Notes under the pieces: generated by a model
The model's input: only the letters and a program-made list of their open reading frames with translations
Database searches by the model: none
What the model was told of the DNA's origin: nothing
DNA from: Oncomelania hupensis
Lineage: Eukaryota; Mollusca; Gastropoda; Littorinimorpha; Pomatiopsidae
DNA length: 64,000 nucleotides
Assembly (NCBI GenBank): GCA_036898135.1
Contig: CM072513.1
Location: forward strand, 12,126,102 to 12,190,101
Direction of reading: 5' to 3'
Program-made: the position numbers and the translations under genes
Shown here: piece by piece, positions 33,613-43,676 of the stretch
How positions within the stretch are numbered: the first letter of the stretch is position 1
How the letters are laid out: each line of letters opens with the position of its first letter

Positions 33613-33875
33613 AACAATCGGTAACGAACTGTGCTCATGCTGACCCCACATAGGTTAAACAACTAGTAAGGAACTGTGCCCATTCTGACCCCACATAGTT
33701 TAAACAATCAGGAACTGTGGCCATGCCGATCCCTCATAGCTTAAAAAGCAGTAAGGAACTGCCCATGCAGACCCCACATAGCTCAAACAACCAGTAAGGA
33801 ACTGTGCCCATGCTGACCCCACATAGCTCAAACAACCAGTAAGGAATTGTGCCCATGCTGACCCCGAGGTTTGTG
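33613..33875. repeat. Minisatellite, about 45-bp unit, six copies
   Basis: Unit: ggaactgtgcccatgctgac then cccacatagctcaaacaacc then agtaa, with small deletions. Confidence 0.82.
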
Positions 33876-34084
33876 ACATCATAGGCAAGCATAGCACAGT
33901 GTCACTGACCTCTTGTCATCGCTGACTTTCATCTGCAAACAAAACATGCCATTAACTGGGGAATAGGGGTGGGGGGGGGGGAAGAGTAGGAGTAGTGGTA
34001 GGGTCCTTGCCGACGGCTTCAAGAGGCTTTTCCTTTTATTCATCCTTTCTTGAATTTTTCTGTCTTTTTCTTCCATTTTGACAG

Positions 34085-34305
34085 CGACAGGGTGCACCTC
34101 TTACCAGTCACAGGAAGCCGTCTGCGAGAACAGTTTCGCTCTGTCTATGTCGCAAGCAGGAACGCCGTTTCCTCTGAACAGTTTCAATGTCGTAAAACAC
34201 GCCACAGAGTATTCCCTGAGCAATTTCTGTGGTGACAAGAGCAGCATTAACAAACTTGTCTGTGGAGACTGTGGAGACTGTAATCTCGTAGTTTTCAGGA
34301 CATAA
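34085..34305 (+). CDS. Candidate terminal coding exon of an unrecognised host gene
   Basis: I do not recognise the protein. A pyrimidine-rich tract at about 34030-34080 ends in AG at 34083-34084, a strong splice-acceptor context (an alternative AG is at 34089-34090). The frame enters with two bases of a split codon and runs to TAA at 34303-34305, followed 35 nt later by AATAAA at 34340-34345. The roughly 73 encoded residues contain six cysteines, with a tight CGDCGDC cluster near the C-terminus (KLVCGDCGDCNLVVFRT), no membrane segment and no low complexity. The paired cysteines would fit a secreted or metal-binding domain, but that is speculation. No upstream exon was found, so it may lie across the arrays to the left or outside the window. 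It lies between the 45-bp array and a SINE head and shows no similarity to the LINEs here. Confidence 0.5.
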
Positions 34306-34339
34306 CACAGCTTCCACTGTGAAAGTACTTTAATGATGA

Positions 34340-34345
34340 AATAAA
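34340..34345 (+). promoter_or_regulatory. Polyadenylation signal AATAAA
   Basis: Canonical hexamer 35 nt after the stop codon of the candidate terminal exon. Confidence 0.5.
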
Positions 34346-34523
34346 CTTTCAAAAGAAACTAGTCTATCAGCCATTGAGTTAGTCTAGGTGGACTGAACTG
34401 TATGTAGGCCTACAATTCGCATGTTTTTAGTTTCACTAGTATGACAGCGCTGAAACATTGATAGTACCACAATGCCATAGTCCGGCTATGAAGTACTGTG
34501 CTGGTTAGCTCAGTAATGTCCCA

Positions 34524-34605
34524 CCGCCATAGCTCAAGTGGTAGAGCGTTCGACTGGCACACCGATGACCCAGGTTCGAATCCCGTGGTGGGCGATATAA
34601 AATGT
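34524..34605 (+). mobile_element. tRNA-derived SINE head
   Basis: Good A box (tagctcaagtgg) and perfect B box (ggttcgaatcc) at tRNA spacing; the ends gtcccacc and ggtgggc can pair. The anticodon stem is mispaired (ttcga/accga) and there are extra bases before the D arm, so I read it as a SINE head or tRNA pseudogene rather than a working tRNA. Confidence 0.6.
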
Positions 34606-34653
34606 GGCCACTTTCACTGTCCATTTTAGCATTATGATTGCTCTGGTGGTTCA

Positions 34654-35993
34654 GTGCTGATTCAGGTCCCTACCCCTCTTTCCATGGGATGGTTATCCCC
34701 GTCTGCCATATCGTCTGCCTACCGACCCTTCCACAGCACTGAGACAGCCCTCCTAAAGGTAACCAATGATCTGTTGCTTGCCTTAGATAATGGTAACGTC
34801 TCCATTCTCACCTTATTAGACCTCTCAGCCGCCTTTGACACAGTCGACCACCACATTCTCTTTAACACTCTTCAACACTACTTTGGAATCTCTGGCTCGG
34901 TCCTGGCTTGGTTCCACTCATATCTTTCTGACAGATCACAAGTAGTCACTGTCGATGGCTGTTTCTCCAGCATAGCAGACTTAGTGTGCGGCGTGCCTCA
35001 GGGTTCCGTTTTAGGGCCGGTGTTATTCACTCTGTACACCAAGCCACTGCTTCTCCTGCTCAGAGGCAAGCTGTTGAGAGTCAGTCATTTGCAGATGATA
35101 CACAACTTTATAAATCCACTGCCCCCTCTCTCATTAATTCCACTGTTCAGACTTTGGAGAACTGCATCACAGACATTAAGTCATGGATGACACTCAACAA
35201 GCTTAAGCTTAATTACGATAAAACCGAAGCCCTCCTCATTCACAAGCACAACACCTCCTCCTCACGCTCACCTCTCCCAACATCGCTTACAGTAGGGACA
35301 ACAAACATTCAGTTCTCATCCTCAGCGAGAAATCTCGGACTTCCCTTTTCTCCGATGACCTGTCCCTCAACAACCACATCTCCAACGTCTGTCGCTCTGC
35401 ATACACGGCCATCCGCAAAATCAGCTCCTTTCGCCACTATCTTACAGTCACTGCCACCAAAACCCTTGTCTGCGTTCTCGTCCTTTCTCGTCTTGACTAT
35501 TGCAACTCTCTCATCGCTGGCTCCCCAAAACACATCATTGACAAACTACAAAAGGTTCATAAAACCGGCAGCTAGACTAGTATTCCGAGAAAAGAAACGC
35601 GATCACATCACACCTCTACTACACTCCCTTCACTGGCTTCCTGTGCAAGCACACGTAGAGTACAAACTCTCTGTTCTCTGTCACAACTTCTTCACAGATT
35701 CTTGTCCTGCCTATCTTGCTGATCTACTGTCTGTCTACTCCCCTTCACGCACTTTAAGATCTTCTGCTGACACTCGCACACTCAAGGTTCCCGTCACCCG
35801 CACTAAGACATACGGCCAACGTGCATTCGCTTACTCCGCACCCAAGCAGTGGAATTCCCTTCCCTCCCATATCCGCAAAATACAATCAACACAAGCATTC
35901 AAAAAAGGCTCTCAAAACCCACCTCTTCAAACTGCATTATTCAGACTGATTTGTATCCCGCTGCCATTCTTCTCCTCTTTTGTCTCTGTCTGA
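34654..35993 (+). pseudogene. Broken reverse transcriptase of the L2/CR1-like LINE
   Basis: Two overlapping frames (34654-35190 and 34986-35993) share the RT: the first carries the finger and palm up to GSVLGPVLFTLY, the second from SFADDTQLYKS onward. A third frame is needed for about 35335-35556 (SDDLSLNNHISNVC to SPKHIIDKLQKV). The closely related copy at 57291-58043 is uninterrupted over the same segment, which shows where indels occurred here. Both catalytic boxes survive at the residue level but no single frame spans them. It would function in reverse transcription of LINE RNA if intact; here it is dead. Confidence 0.85.
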
Positions 35994-36320
35994 TCCTTAA
36001 GTGTATACACGGCTGTAAATATTTATACTGTTTTTCTTCCTGGGTTTTAGTTTTACCGGGCATATAAATACCTGTGAATAGGTTTTTGCTATTCTATTTC
36101 TGTATTTTTTGTCATTTATGTACATAGTTGTAAATAGTCTATTTCTGTCTTTTTTGTCATTTGTGTACATAGTTGTAAATAGTTTTTACCTTTACTGTTC
36201 CGTCTATTGGTGTATCGTAGCAAAAGTGATGTTTGATCGAGTGCATGTATTTATATGTAATGACTATGTAAAGCGTGGTGAGTCTGGTTATAGGCTGGAG
36301 TACCCGCTATATAAAAATCC

Positions 36321-36402
<82 letters not shown>
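34690..36402 (+). mobile_element. L2/CR1-like LINE, 5'-truncated, frameshifted, (ATT)n tail
   Basis: Starts inside the RT finger domain (SAYRPFHSTETALLKV), then LLDLSAAFDTVDHHIL with the first catalytic aspartate, GVPQGSVLGPVLF at 34990-35030, SFADDTQLY at 35085-35111 with the catalytic pair, and the thumb. It ends in the conserved REKKRDHITPLLHSLHWLP, SADTRTLKVPVTRTKTYGQR and SAPKQWNSLPSHIR blocks and an ALF C-terminus. Frameshifts at about 35040-35075, 35335 and 35556 separate the pieces. The 3' UTR (36000-36325) holds a roughly 47-bp tandem duplication (36105-36183) and ends ggagtacccgctatataaaa before the ATT tail. Confidence 0.9.
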
Positions 36403-36403
<1 letters not shown>

Positions 36404-36508
36404 CGCCAATGGTGGGTGTAGACGTTAAACCTCAATGTTCAAGCTCAGTAACTTATGAACTACACACGTTATCATTTTCCTTCAACTATCAAAACATATC
36501 AACAACAT

Positions 36509-36770
36509 GGTACGGTGTGGCCACGTCACCAGAGCATCAGGCCTTGCAAAAACCATCCTGCAAGGTACGGTACAAGGAGCCAGAAGAAGAGGGAGACAGA
36601 AAAAGAGGTGGGAGGACAACATTCGAGAATGGACTGGTGTGGCACTGAACAAAGCCATGAGGGTTGCTGAGAACAGAGAAAGATGGATTACGCTGGTTAA
36701 ACGATCATCTGTGGTGCCCCACATTGAGTTTTTGAGTTAAGTCTTTTTGAGTTACGGGATAGGATAGGAC
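36509..36770 (+). mobile_element. RTE-like LINE 3' fragment with 9-bp TSD
   Basis: Flanked by caacaacat at 36500-36508 and 36771-36779. Encodes CGHVTRASGLAKTILQGTVQ onward, RRGRQKKRWEDNIREWTG, then a short insertion (gagtttttgagttaagtctt) just before the final gttacgggataggatagga tail. Its last 100 bp and right flank were later duplicated at 37346. Confidence 0.9.
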
Positions 36771-38022
36771 CAACAACATTAACTGCGCGCGACCAACGAA
36801 ACAGCTAGAATCAATGCATTGACTGAGACAACAAATAGGTTGGGGGAAAAACATCACTAAAAACATGTTTTGAAATGGAACTACTGTTACTGTCTAGCAC
36901 TATTTCTTTATGACCGCTCCTAGCAGCAGACGTTATAGTGTTGTGACCTGGTTTAGAACTCTCCACGCAGCAGACGTTGTAGTGTTGTGACCTGGTTTAG
37001 AACTCTCCACGCAGCAGACGTTATAATGTTGTGACCTGGTTTAGAACTCTCCACACAGCAGACGTTATAATGTTGTGACCTGGTTTAGAACTCTCCACGC
37101 AGCAGACTTCATAGTGTTGTGACCTGGTTTAGAACTCTCCACGCAGCAGACTTCATAGTGTTGTGACCTGGTTTAGAACTCTCCACGCAGCAGATGTTAT
37201 AGAGTTGTGACCTGGTTTAAAACTCTCCACGCAGCAGACGTTATAGTGTTGTGACCTGGTTTAGAACTCTCCAAGCAGCAGACTTCATAGTGTTGTGACC
37301 TGGTTTAGAACTCTAAACACAGCAGACGTTATAGTGTTGTGACCAGAGAACAGAGAAAGATGGATTACGCTGGTTAAACGATCATCTGTGGTGCCCCACA
37401 TTGAGTTTTTGAGTTAAGTCTTTTTGAGTTACGGGATAGGATAGGACCAACAACATTAACTGCGCGCGACCAACGAAACAGCTAGAATCAATGCATTGAC
37501 TGAGACAACAAATAGGTTGGGGGAAAAAAACATCACTAAAACCATGTTTTGAAATGGAACTACTGTTACTGTCTAGCACTATTTCTTTATGACCGCTCCT
37601 AGCAGCAGACGTTATAGTGTTGTGACCTGGTTTAGAACTCTCCACGCAGCAGACGTTGTAGTGTTGTGACCTGGTTTAGAACTCTCCACGCAGCAGACGT
37701 TATAATGTTGTGACCTGGTTTAGAACTCTCCACGCAGTAGATGTTATAGTGTTGTGACCTGGTTTAGAACTCTCCACGCAGCAGACGTTATAGTGTTGTG
37801 ACCTGGTTTAGAACTCTCCACGCAGATATTATAGTGTTGTGACCTGGTTTAAAACTCTCCACGCAGCAGACGTTATAATGTTGTGACCTGGTTTAGAACT
37901 CTCCACACAGCAGACGTTATAGTGTTGTGACCTGGTTTAGAACTCTCCACGCAGCAGACGTTATAATGTTGTGACCTGGTTTAGAACTCTCCACGCAGCA
38001 GACGTTAAAGTGTTGTGACCTG
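36669..38022. repeat. 677-bp tandem duplication
   Basis: Sequence from 36669 (gagaacagagaaagatggat) recurs at 37346 at a 677-bp offset. It covers the LINE tail, its right flank and at least the first three units of the 44-bp array, identical apart from two added A residues. The junction joins gttgtgacc of the array to agagaacagag of the LINE. Confidence 0.8.
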
Positions 38023-38372
38023 GTTTAGAACTCTCCACACAGCAGACGTTATAGTGTTGTGACCTGGTTTAGAACTCTCCACACAGCAGACGTTATAATG
38101 TTGTGACCTGGTTTAGAACTCTCCACACAGCAGACGTTAAAGTGTTGTGACCTGGTTTAGAACTCTCCACGCAGCAGATGTTATAGTGTTGTGACCTGGT
38201 TTAGAACTCTCCACGCAGCAGACGTTAAAGTGTTGTGACCTGGTTTAGAACTCTCCACGCAGCAGACGTTAAAGTGTTGTGACCTGGTTTAGAACTCTCC
38301 ACGCAGCAGACGTTAAAGTGTTGTGACCTGGTTTAGAACTCTCCACGCAGCAGACGTTAAAGTGTTGTGACC
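36915..38372. repeat. Minisatellite, 44-bp unit, two blocks
   Basis: Unit: gcagcagacgttatagtgtt then gtgacctggtttagaactct then ccac. Blocks 36915-37345 and about 37600-38372 are separated by the duplicated LINE tail. Variants (gacttcatag, gacgttataat, gacgttaaag) are clustered, the aaag type at the right end. Confidence 0.92.
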
Positions 38373-38489
38373 TGCGACAACCGTCTAGAAAATTTTGTTG
38401 TTAGGGCCTGAGCTCCACAGACGAAGTGCGGCAGACACAAAAAGGTAAAGAAGCAGGTGCCTAATGGGATTGTTAACTGACTTGACCCT

Positions 38490-38945
38490 GACCGCATACC
38501 TCCCACACTCTTGCCATGACCGCATACCTCCCACACTCCTGCCATGACCGCTACCTCCCACACTCCTGCCATGACCGCATACCTCCCACACTCCTGCCAT
38601 GACCGCATACCTCCCACACTCCTGCCCTGACCGCATACCTCCCACACTCCTGCCATGACCGCATACCTCCCACACTCCTGCCATGACCGCATACCTTCCA
38701 CACTCCTGCCATGACCGCATACCTCCCACACTCCTGCCATGACCGCATACCTCCCACACTCCTGCCCTGACCGCATACTTCCCACACTCCTGCCATGACC
38801 GCATACCTCCCACACTCCTGCCCTGACCGCATACTTCCCACACTCCTGCCATGACCGCATACCTCCCACACTCCTGCCATGACCGCATACCTCCCACACT
38901 CCTGCCCTGACCGCATACCTCCCACACTCCTGCCATGACCGCTGC
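38490..38945. repeat. Minisatellite, 28-bp unit, about 16 copies
   Basis: Unit: cgcatacctcccacactcct then gccatgac, with gccctgac and acttccc variants. Because 28 is not a multiple of three the minus-strand frame cycles through WEVCGHGRSVGGMRSWQECG in every phase. Confidence 0.92.
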
Positions 38946-38949
38946 TTGC

Positions 38950-39515
38950 TGTAGGTAGTCATTGTCCACCTTCATCGTTATACCACCGTTACTCTAATCT
39001 TTAATCACTTCCTTCTTATGTCACCCTTATTCTAGGCTGTAGTCACTGTCCACCGTCATCGTTATACTACCGTTACTCTAATCTTTAATCACTTCCTTCT
39101 TATATCACCCTTATTCTAGGCTGTAGTCACTGTCCACCGTCATCGTTATACCTATCCTATCCTATCCTGTCCCGTAACCCGGAGGTCGTAGGGGCACCAC
39201 AGATGATCGTTTAACCAGCATACTCCATCTTTCTCTGTCCTCAGCAGCCCTGATGGCTTCGCTCAGTGTCAAACCAGTCCATTCTCGAATGTTGTCCTCT
39301 CACCTCTTTTTCGGTCTCCCTCTTCTTCTACCTCCTTGCACTGTGCCTTGCAGAATAGTCTTTGCAAGGCCTGATGATCTGGTGACGTGGCCATACCATC
39401 GGAGTTTCCGTTTCTTCACCACACACTACAACGTTATACCACCGTTACTCTAATCTGTAATCACTTCCTTCTTGTATCACCCTTACTGTAGGCTGTAGTC
39501 ACTGTCCACCGTCAT
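38950..39515. repeat. Tandem repeat, about 83-bp unit, split by a LINE
   Basis: Unit contains tagtcactgtccaccgtcat, ccgttactctaatctttaat and cacttccttcttatatcacc. Three copies, with the RTE-like insertion at 39152-39431 inside the third. Confidence 0.85.
39152..39431 (-). mobile_element. RTE-like LINE 3' fragment in the 83-bp repeat
   Basis: Plus begins with the reversed GGATA tail and runs to about the KKRKLRWYGHVTRSSG-coding segment. Flanked by cgttatac at 39144-39151 and 39432-39439; the octamer also belongs to the array unit, so it marks the insertion point even if not a newly made duplication. Confidence 0.87.
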
Positions 39516-39681
39516 CCTCCTTCTCCTCCTCCTCCCCCTGCTCTTCCTCCTCCTCTTAACTGACCGCTACCCATTGTTTTTGAAATACAAGTATGACTTG
39601 TTGTCTTGACTTGGCTACACTACACGGGCATTACGATCTCTTCCTCTTGCTTCTTCTTCAAACTGGTCTACTGCTTTCAAC

Positions 39682-41452
39682 TGTTCTGTTCTGTTCTGTT
39701 TGTTTATTGTCTTTTCCAGCAAGCTGATAAGACATTTAACAAATAAAAATAAAAAAAAATAATAATAAAAATAAAAAATAAATAAAAAGAAAAAAAAATT
39801 GTTAGATTAGATTACCAACAGGAGAGTCCAGCAATACTTTGGACAGTTTGATTCCGAGTTGAAAATCTACATCACTGAAACTGACCTTCCCTTGCAATTC
39901 ATATGGCAGTAAAGGCTTAATTTGATCACATTCAAATAAAACATGCTGTAATGAGATGGATGCATCACAAACACACTTTACATCTTTACAGTGCGTAGTT
40001 TTAATGGCATTGAGCAAAATTCTGTTAGTCATCGTAAGCACAGCTCTTGAGTAACCATTTAATGGATTGTCTTGTTTCTTAAAGTCAAGAGTACTTTTCA
40101 TTATATTTTCAATTTCATTTTGAATTTCTTTTGAAGATTTCATAACTTCAATGTATCGAGAATTTAATTGTAAAGCACCTTGTTTAGCCCCTTTATCTGC
40201 TAATTCATTATAGAAAAAACCACAATGTGATGGTAACCAGCAGAAAGAGATGTTTGTGCCATTAATGATTAAGCTGTGAATAATATGTCTAATTTCTATT
40301 ATTAAATCTATTCTATTTTTATTATTTTGAGATTGTAATGCTTCTAGCACTGACATTGAATCAACACATATAACTATTTGAAAAATACTGATCTGAAGAC
40401 TGGATATGTTTCTTAGTGCCATTAAGATTGCTATCAGTTCGGCTGTAAATATAGATATATTCTTGCCCAAGTAAAATGATTCGTTCATTTTTAAATCAGG
40501 AATAACATATGCTGCACCTGTTTCACCTGATGATAAAACAGAACCGTCAGTATACACTTTTAAATGTTGAGAATAAACAGAATCTATGTGTTCACGAGCC
40601 TCAGTTGTAACTAAGTTACTATTAACACTTTTGAATGTGTTGCAATAATGAATATCAAAATTACCCTTCATCATCTCCCAAGGAGGCATTGGTGAAAAAA
40701 TATCTGTCTTAAGTCTTTTTATGTCCTCTACCGTAGAATCAATTAAGTCTTTAGTATATGTAGAAATCGTTTCTAAGAATCTAACATTTTGTGCTCGTTT
40801 TGGGTATTCTAAATCAGACCTAAACAACAACTCTTCATTAGTACTATTGCAAATATTATGTGCTCTTACGATATATTTAACACAAGCCAACTTTCTCTGT
40901 TCATCCAGGGGCATAATTCCTGCTAACATATAAGCTTTAGATGTATTTGTATGCACGGGAACACCTAGGGCTAATTTTATAGCCTTGCTATCTAGACTTT
41001 TCAACTTATTTAAATAACTCTTCGGAGCTGAAAAATATGCTTCCTGCCCGTACATTAATTTAGATCTGACAAGTGAAGTTGCTAAATGAACGAGTGTCTT
41101 TATATCTTGACCCCAAGATTTTGTACTAATGATCTTTAATAAATAATAACTTTTTAAAGCATTCTGAATTAAATACTCAATATGTCTTGTCCATTTTAAC
41201 TTCCTTGTTAAATATACACCTAAAAATTTAATCTCAGCAGTATATTCAATTTCTTCATTTTCTATCAATATTTTAGGCAGTTTTCTTGGTACTTGACAGT
41301 AACTAAAAAGCATCATTTTAGTTTTTTCCTTAGATAATTCTAGGCCATTAGATATCATGTACTTGTTTAAACTATTTATTTCTGTTTGATAAACTAAAGT
41401 AATGTGTTTTATTTCATACAAAGAAGTTTTCTTTTATAGATTAACATTCATA
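39682..41452 (-). mobile_element. RNase H-type LINE, 1771 bp, 14-bp TSD
   Basis: The 14-mer ctactgctttcaac at 39668-39681 and 41453-41466 flanks it exactly. The plus side starts with the reversed tail (tgttctgttctgttctgttt, a CAGAA-type repeat on minus), then an A/T-rich 3' UTR, then a long minus-strand ORF. Truncated at the 5' end inside the RT, so endonuclease, finger domain and the FADD box are missing. The presence of RNase H places it with the I-group of LINEs; the exact clade is not determined. Two shorter relatives lie at 15595-16074 and 54060-54941. Confidence 0.92.
39802..41421 (-). CDS. RT thumb plus RNase H ORF of a 5'-truncated LINE
   Basis: A 539-codon uninterrupted frame. Residues 1-130 are the distal RT palm and thumb (LSKEKTKMMLFS, IKFLGVYL); the catalytic FADD box is upstream and lost. 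An alpha-helical connector follows to about 285. RNase H spans about 288-415 with all expected acidic residues: D292 in KVYTDGS, E328 in FTAELIAIL, D354 in CVDSMSVLEAL and D409 in NELADKGAK, with H399 in WLPSHCGF. A C-terminal zinc-knuckle-like motif CVCDASISLQHVLFEC has Cys483, Cys485, His493 and Cys498. RNase H degrades the RNA strand during LINE replication. The start Met is only where the truncated frame happens to open; without the RT core the element cannot move itself. The intact frame suggests a recent insertion. Confidence 0.85.
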   Translation of the reverse strand: MYEIKHITLVYQTEINSLNKYMISNGLELSKEKTKMMLFSYCQVPRKLPKILIENEEIEYTAEIKFLGVYLTRKLKWTRHIEYLIQNALKSYYLLKIISTKSWGQDIKTLVHLATSLVRSKLMYGQEAYFSAPKSYLNKLKSLDSKAIKLALGVPVHTNTSKAYMLAGIMPLDEQRKLACVKYIVRAHNICNSTNEELLFRSDLEYPKRAQNVRFLETISTYTKDLIDSTVEDIKRLKTDIFSPMPPWEMMKGNFDIHYCNTFKSVNSNLVTTEAREHIDSVYSQHLKVYTDGSVLSSGETGAAYVIPDLKMNESFYLGKNISIFTAELIAILMALRNISSLQISIFQIVICVDSMSVLEALQSQNNKNRIDLIIEIRHIIHSLIINGTNISFCWLPSHCGFFYNELADKGAKQGALQLNSRYIEVMKSSKEIQNEIENIMKSTLDFKKQDNPLNGYSRAVLTMTNRILLNAIKTTHCKDVKCVCDASISLQHVLFECDQIKPLLPYELQGKVSFSDVDFQLGIKLSKVLLDSPVGNLI

Positions 41453-41566
41453 CTACTGCTTTCAACCCGTGAAGCAAAGTTCAGTTTATATCCTTGTCAA
41501 CCCATGTAAAGACGTGAAGCTGGACATAACAGCCGTTCAGTAAACTCTCTCTCATGATTTTTGTTC

Positions 41567-41572
41567 ATCATC

Positions 41573-41637
<65 letters not shown>

Positions 41638-41638
41638 A
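41567..41638. repeat. (ATG)n microsatellite
   Basis: Pure GAT trinucleotide tract. Confidence 0.92.
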
Positions 41639-41639
41639 A

Positions 41640-42129
41640 CAACGAAGACAACGGGCTACGACTTTTTTTTTCCCAAAAAAAAATCCATATCTAGACTACA
41701 CATTTTGTTTGTTCAGCATGGTAATAATATTAATAAGCATGCACGACCTCATTTAAAGTTACCCTCAGCGTGATAATAATATTAACAAGCCTGCACAAAA
41801 TCATTTTAAGTTAGCCTTCCAAGCGAACGTCTTTGAGATCAATACCCACTGATGACAATTTCTATACAAAGTCACCGCACTATGGCTGGCTATGGGCTGA
41901 CACAAAAAGGCCTTCCAAGCCTTTTTTTTTTTTTTTTTTTAAATTTAACGTCTCTTCACTTGTTGAGTGATATTAGACCAAAACACTTTCTCTGGCACAG
42001 ATAAACAAACACCAAGCATTCCTCATCAACAATCCACTTCAAAAGGTTGCACATTCATTGAAGTGTGACGGCATTTTGCTCGGCTCACCACCGACGGTAC
42101 ATTTCAAACAATCAACGCTTTGTGTTTTT
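41640..42129. other. Intergenic, two short duplicates, no gene
   Basis: A pair of related segments (about 41720-41765 and 41773-41815, sharing taataatattaa and aagcNtgcac) and a poly-T run at 41921-41940. Confidence 0.4.
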
Positions 42130-42855
42130 AATGTCTTATTTGTCTCTTTTACGATAGTTTTCTTTTTTCTTTTCTTTTTTTAAATTGATTTCTTTTCTTT
42201 TTACGATCGTTTTCTTTTCTTTTTATGATAGCTTTCTTGTCTCTTTATTTATGATAGCTTACTTGTCTGTTTATGATAGTTTGCTTGTCCCTACGACCTC
42301 CGAGTTATGGGATAGGATAGGATAGGCTTGTCTCTTTATGTTAGCTTTATTTTCTTTTTAATGGTGTCTTTCTTGTCTATTTATGATAGCTTACTTGTCT
42401 ATTTATGATAGTTTACTTGTATATTTACGATAGCTTTCTTTTCTTTTTTATGATAGTTTACTTCTCTTTATGATAGCTTACTTGTCTGTTTATGATAGTT
42501 TACTTGTCTCTTTATTATAGCTTACTTTTCTTTTTATGATAGCTTATGTGTCTCTTTATTTATAACTTACTTGTCTTTTTTGTTTATCATAGCTTACTTG
42601 TCTATTTATGATAACTGTATTTATGATAACTTACCTTTCTCTTTGTTTACGACAGCTGACTTGTCTCTTTGTTTATGACAGCTGACTTGTCTCTTTGTTT
42701 ACGACAGTTTGTCTCTTTGTTTATGACAGCTTACTTGTCTCTTTGTTTATGACAGCTTACTTGTCTCTTTGTTTATGATAGGTTACTTGTCTATTTCTTT
42801 ATGACAGCTTACTTGTCTCCTTGTTTATGACAGCTTACTTATCTCTTTGTTTATC
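42130..42855. repeat. Degenerate minisatellite, 22-bp unit
   Basis: Unit tttatgatagcttacttgtc plus tc, about 30 degenerate copies, shifting to gtttatgacagcttac forms on the right. Interrupted by a 37-bp LINE tail at 42290-42326. Confidence 0.85.
42290..42326 (+). mobile_element. 37-bp RTE-like LINE tail insertion
   Basis: Reads ctacgacctccgagttatgg then a GGATA-repeat tail, exactly the last bases of the RTE-like family. Flanked by cttgtc at 42284-42289 and 42327-42332, which is also part of the host unit. It is an extreme 5' truncation. Confidence 0.8.
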
Positions 42856-42972
42856 ATAAGGTTAGGTATCGTTTCTATTCTTAACTAACGTAAACAAATG
42901 AAAGATTAGGTATCGTTGCTGTTCTTAAATAACGTCAACAAATGAAAGATTAGGTATCGTTGTTGTTCTTAA
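42856..42972. repeat. Tandem repeat, 47-48-bp unit, 2.5 copies
   Basis: Unit: gattaggtatcgttgctgtt, then cttaaataacgt and caacaaatgaaa. The third copy is cut by the LINE tail at 42973. Confidence 0.8.
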
Positions 42973-43676
42973 CTATCCTATCCTATCCCGTAACTCGAAG
43001 GTCGTTTAACCAGTGAACTCCATCTTTCTCTATCCTCAGCAATCCTCATGGCTTCGCTTAGTGTCAAGCCAGTCCATTCTCGAATGTTGTCCCCCCACCT
43101 CTTTTTCGGTCTCCTTCTTCTTCTGCCTCCTTGCACCGTGCCTTGCAGGATGGTCTTTGCAAGGCCCGATGCTCTGGTGACGTGGCCATACCATCGGAGT
43201 TTCCGTTCCTTCACCTCAGTGATAAAGTCATCGTGTTGTCCAATGGCTTGTGTGATGGTCTGTCGGACTTCGTCATTGGTGATGTGCTGAGAATAGGAAA
43301 TGCCCAAAAGTCTTCTGTAGCACCCTGCTTTGCATTCTTCGTTGTAGGTCTGCTGGGAGGGTCCATGTTTCGCAAGAGTATAGGAAGATGGAGATGACAA
43401 GGGAGCGCAGCAACCTTACCGTAACCTTGGAGTGTAGCCTGATGGTCATGTCTTTCCAAATGGGCCTCAATCTTATCAGGGTAGCAGCTGTTTGGGCTAT
43501 TCTGGAGAGGACTTCCTATCGGGACCCATTGTCTGATACAACTGCTCCTAAATGTTTGAAGCTATGCACTTTGTTGAAGAATTGGCCTTGGATTTTGATA
43601 TCTGTGTTGATGCCATTGGTGTTGTTGGTCATCATTTTGTTCTTCTCTGTGCTTATTTCTATTCCAAAAGCAATGT
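42973..43676 (-). mobile_element. RTE-like LINE, about 700-bp 3' part
   Basis: Minus strand covers the RT thumb to the GGATA tail in two frames: FGIEISTEKNKMMTNNTNGI (43785-43516 frame) and, after indels, RCYRRLLGIS-like through HVTRASGLAKTILQGTVQ to the final RPSSYGIG. A small tandem duplication (ccttaccgtaaccttgg at about 43414-43430) and a short deletion near 43320 disturb the frame. It joins the 48-bp repeat on one side; the 5' break is at about 43676. Confidence 0.88.

Noticed and set aside
34524..34605. Functional tRNA gene
   Set aside because: A and B boxes are good, but the anticodon stem is mispaired and extra bases precede the D arm. A SINE head or pseudogene fits better.
38357..38975. 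WEVCGHGRSVGGMRSWQECG repeat ORFs as a gene
   Set aside because: Three overlapping minus-strand frames give the same peptide because the 28-bp unit cycles through all phases.
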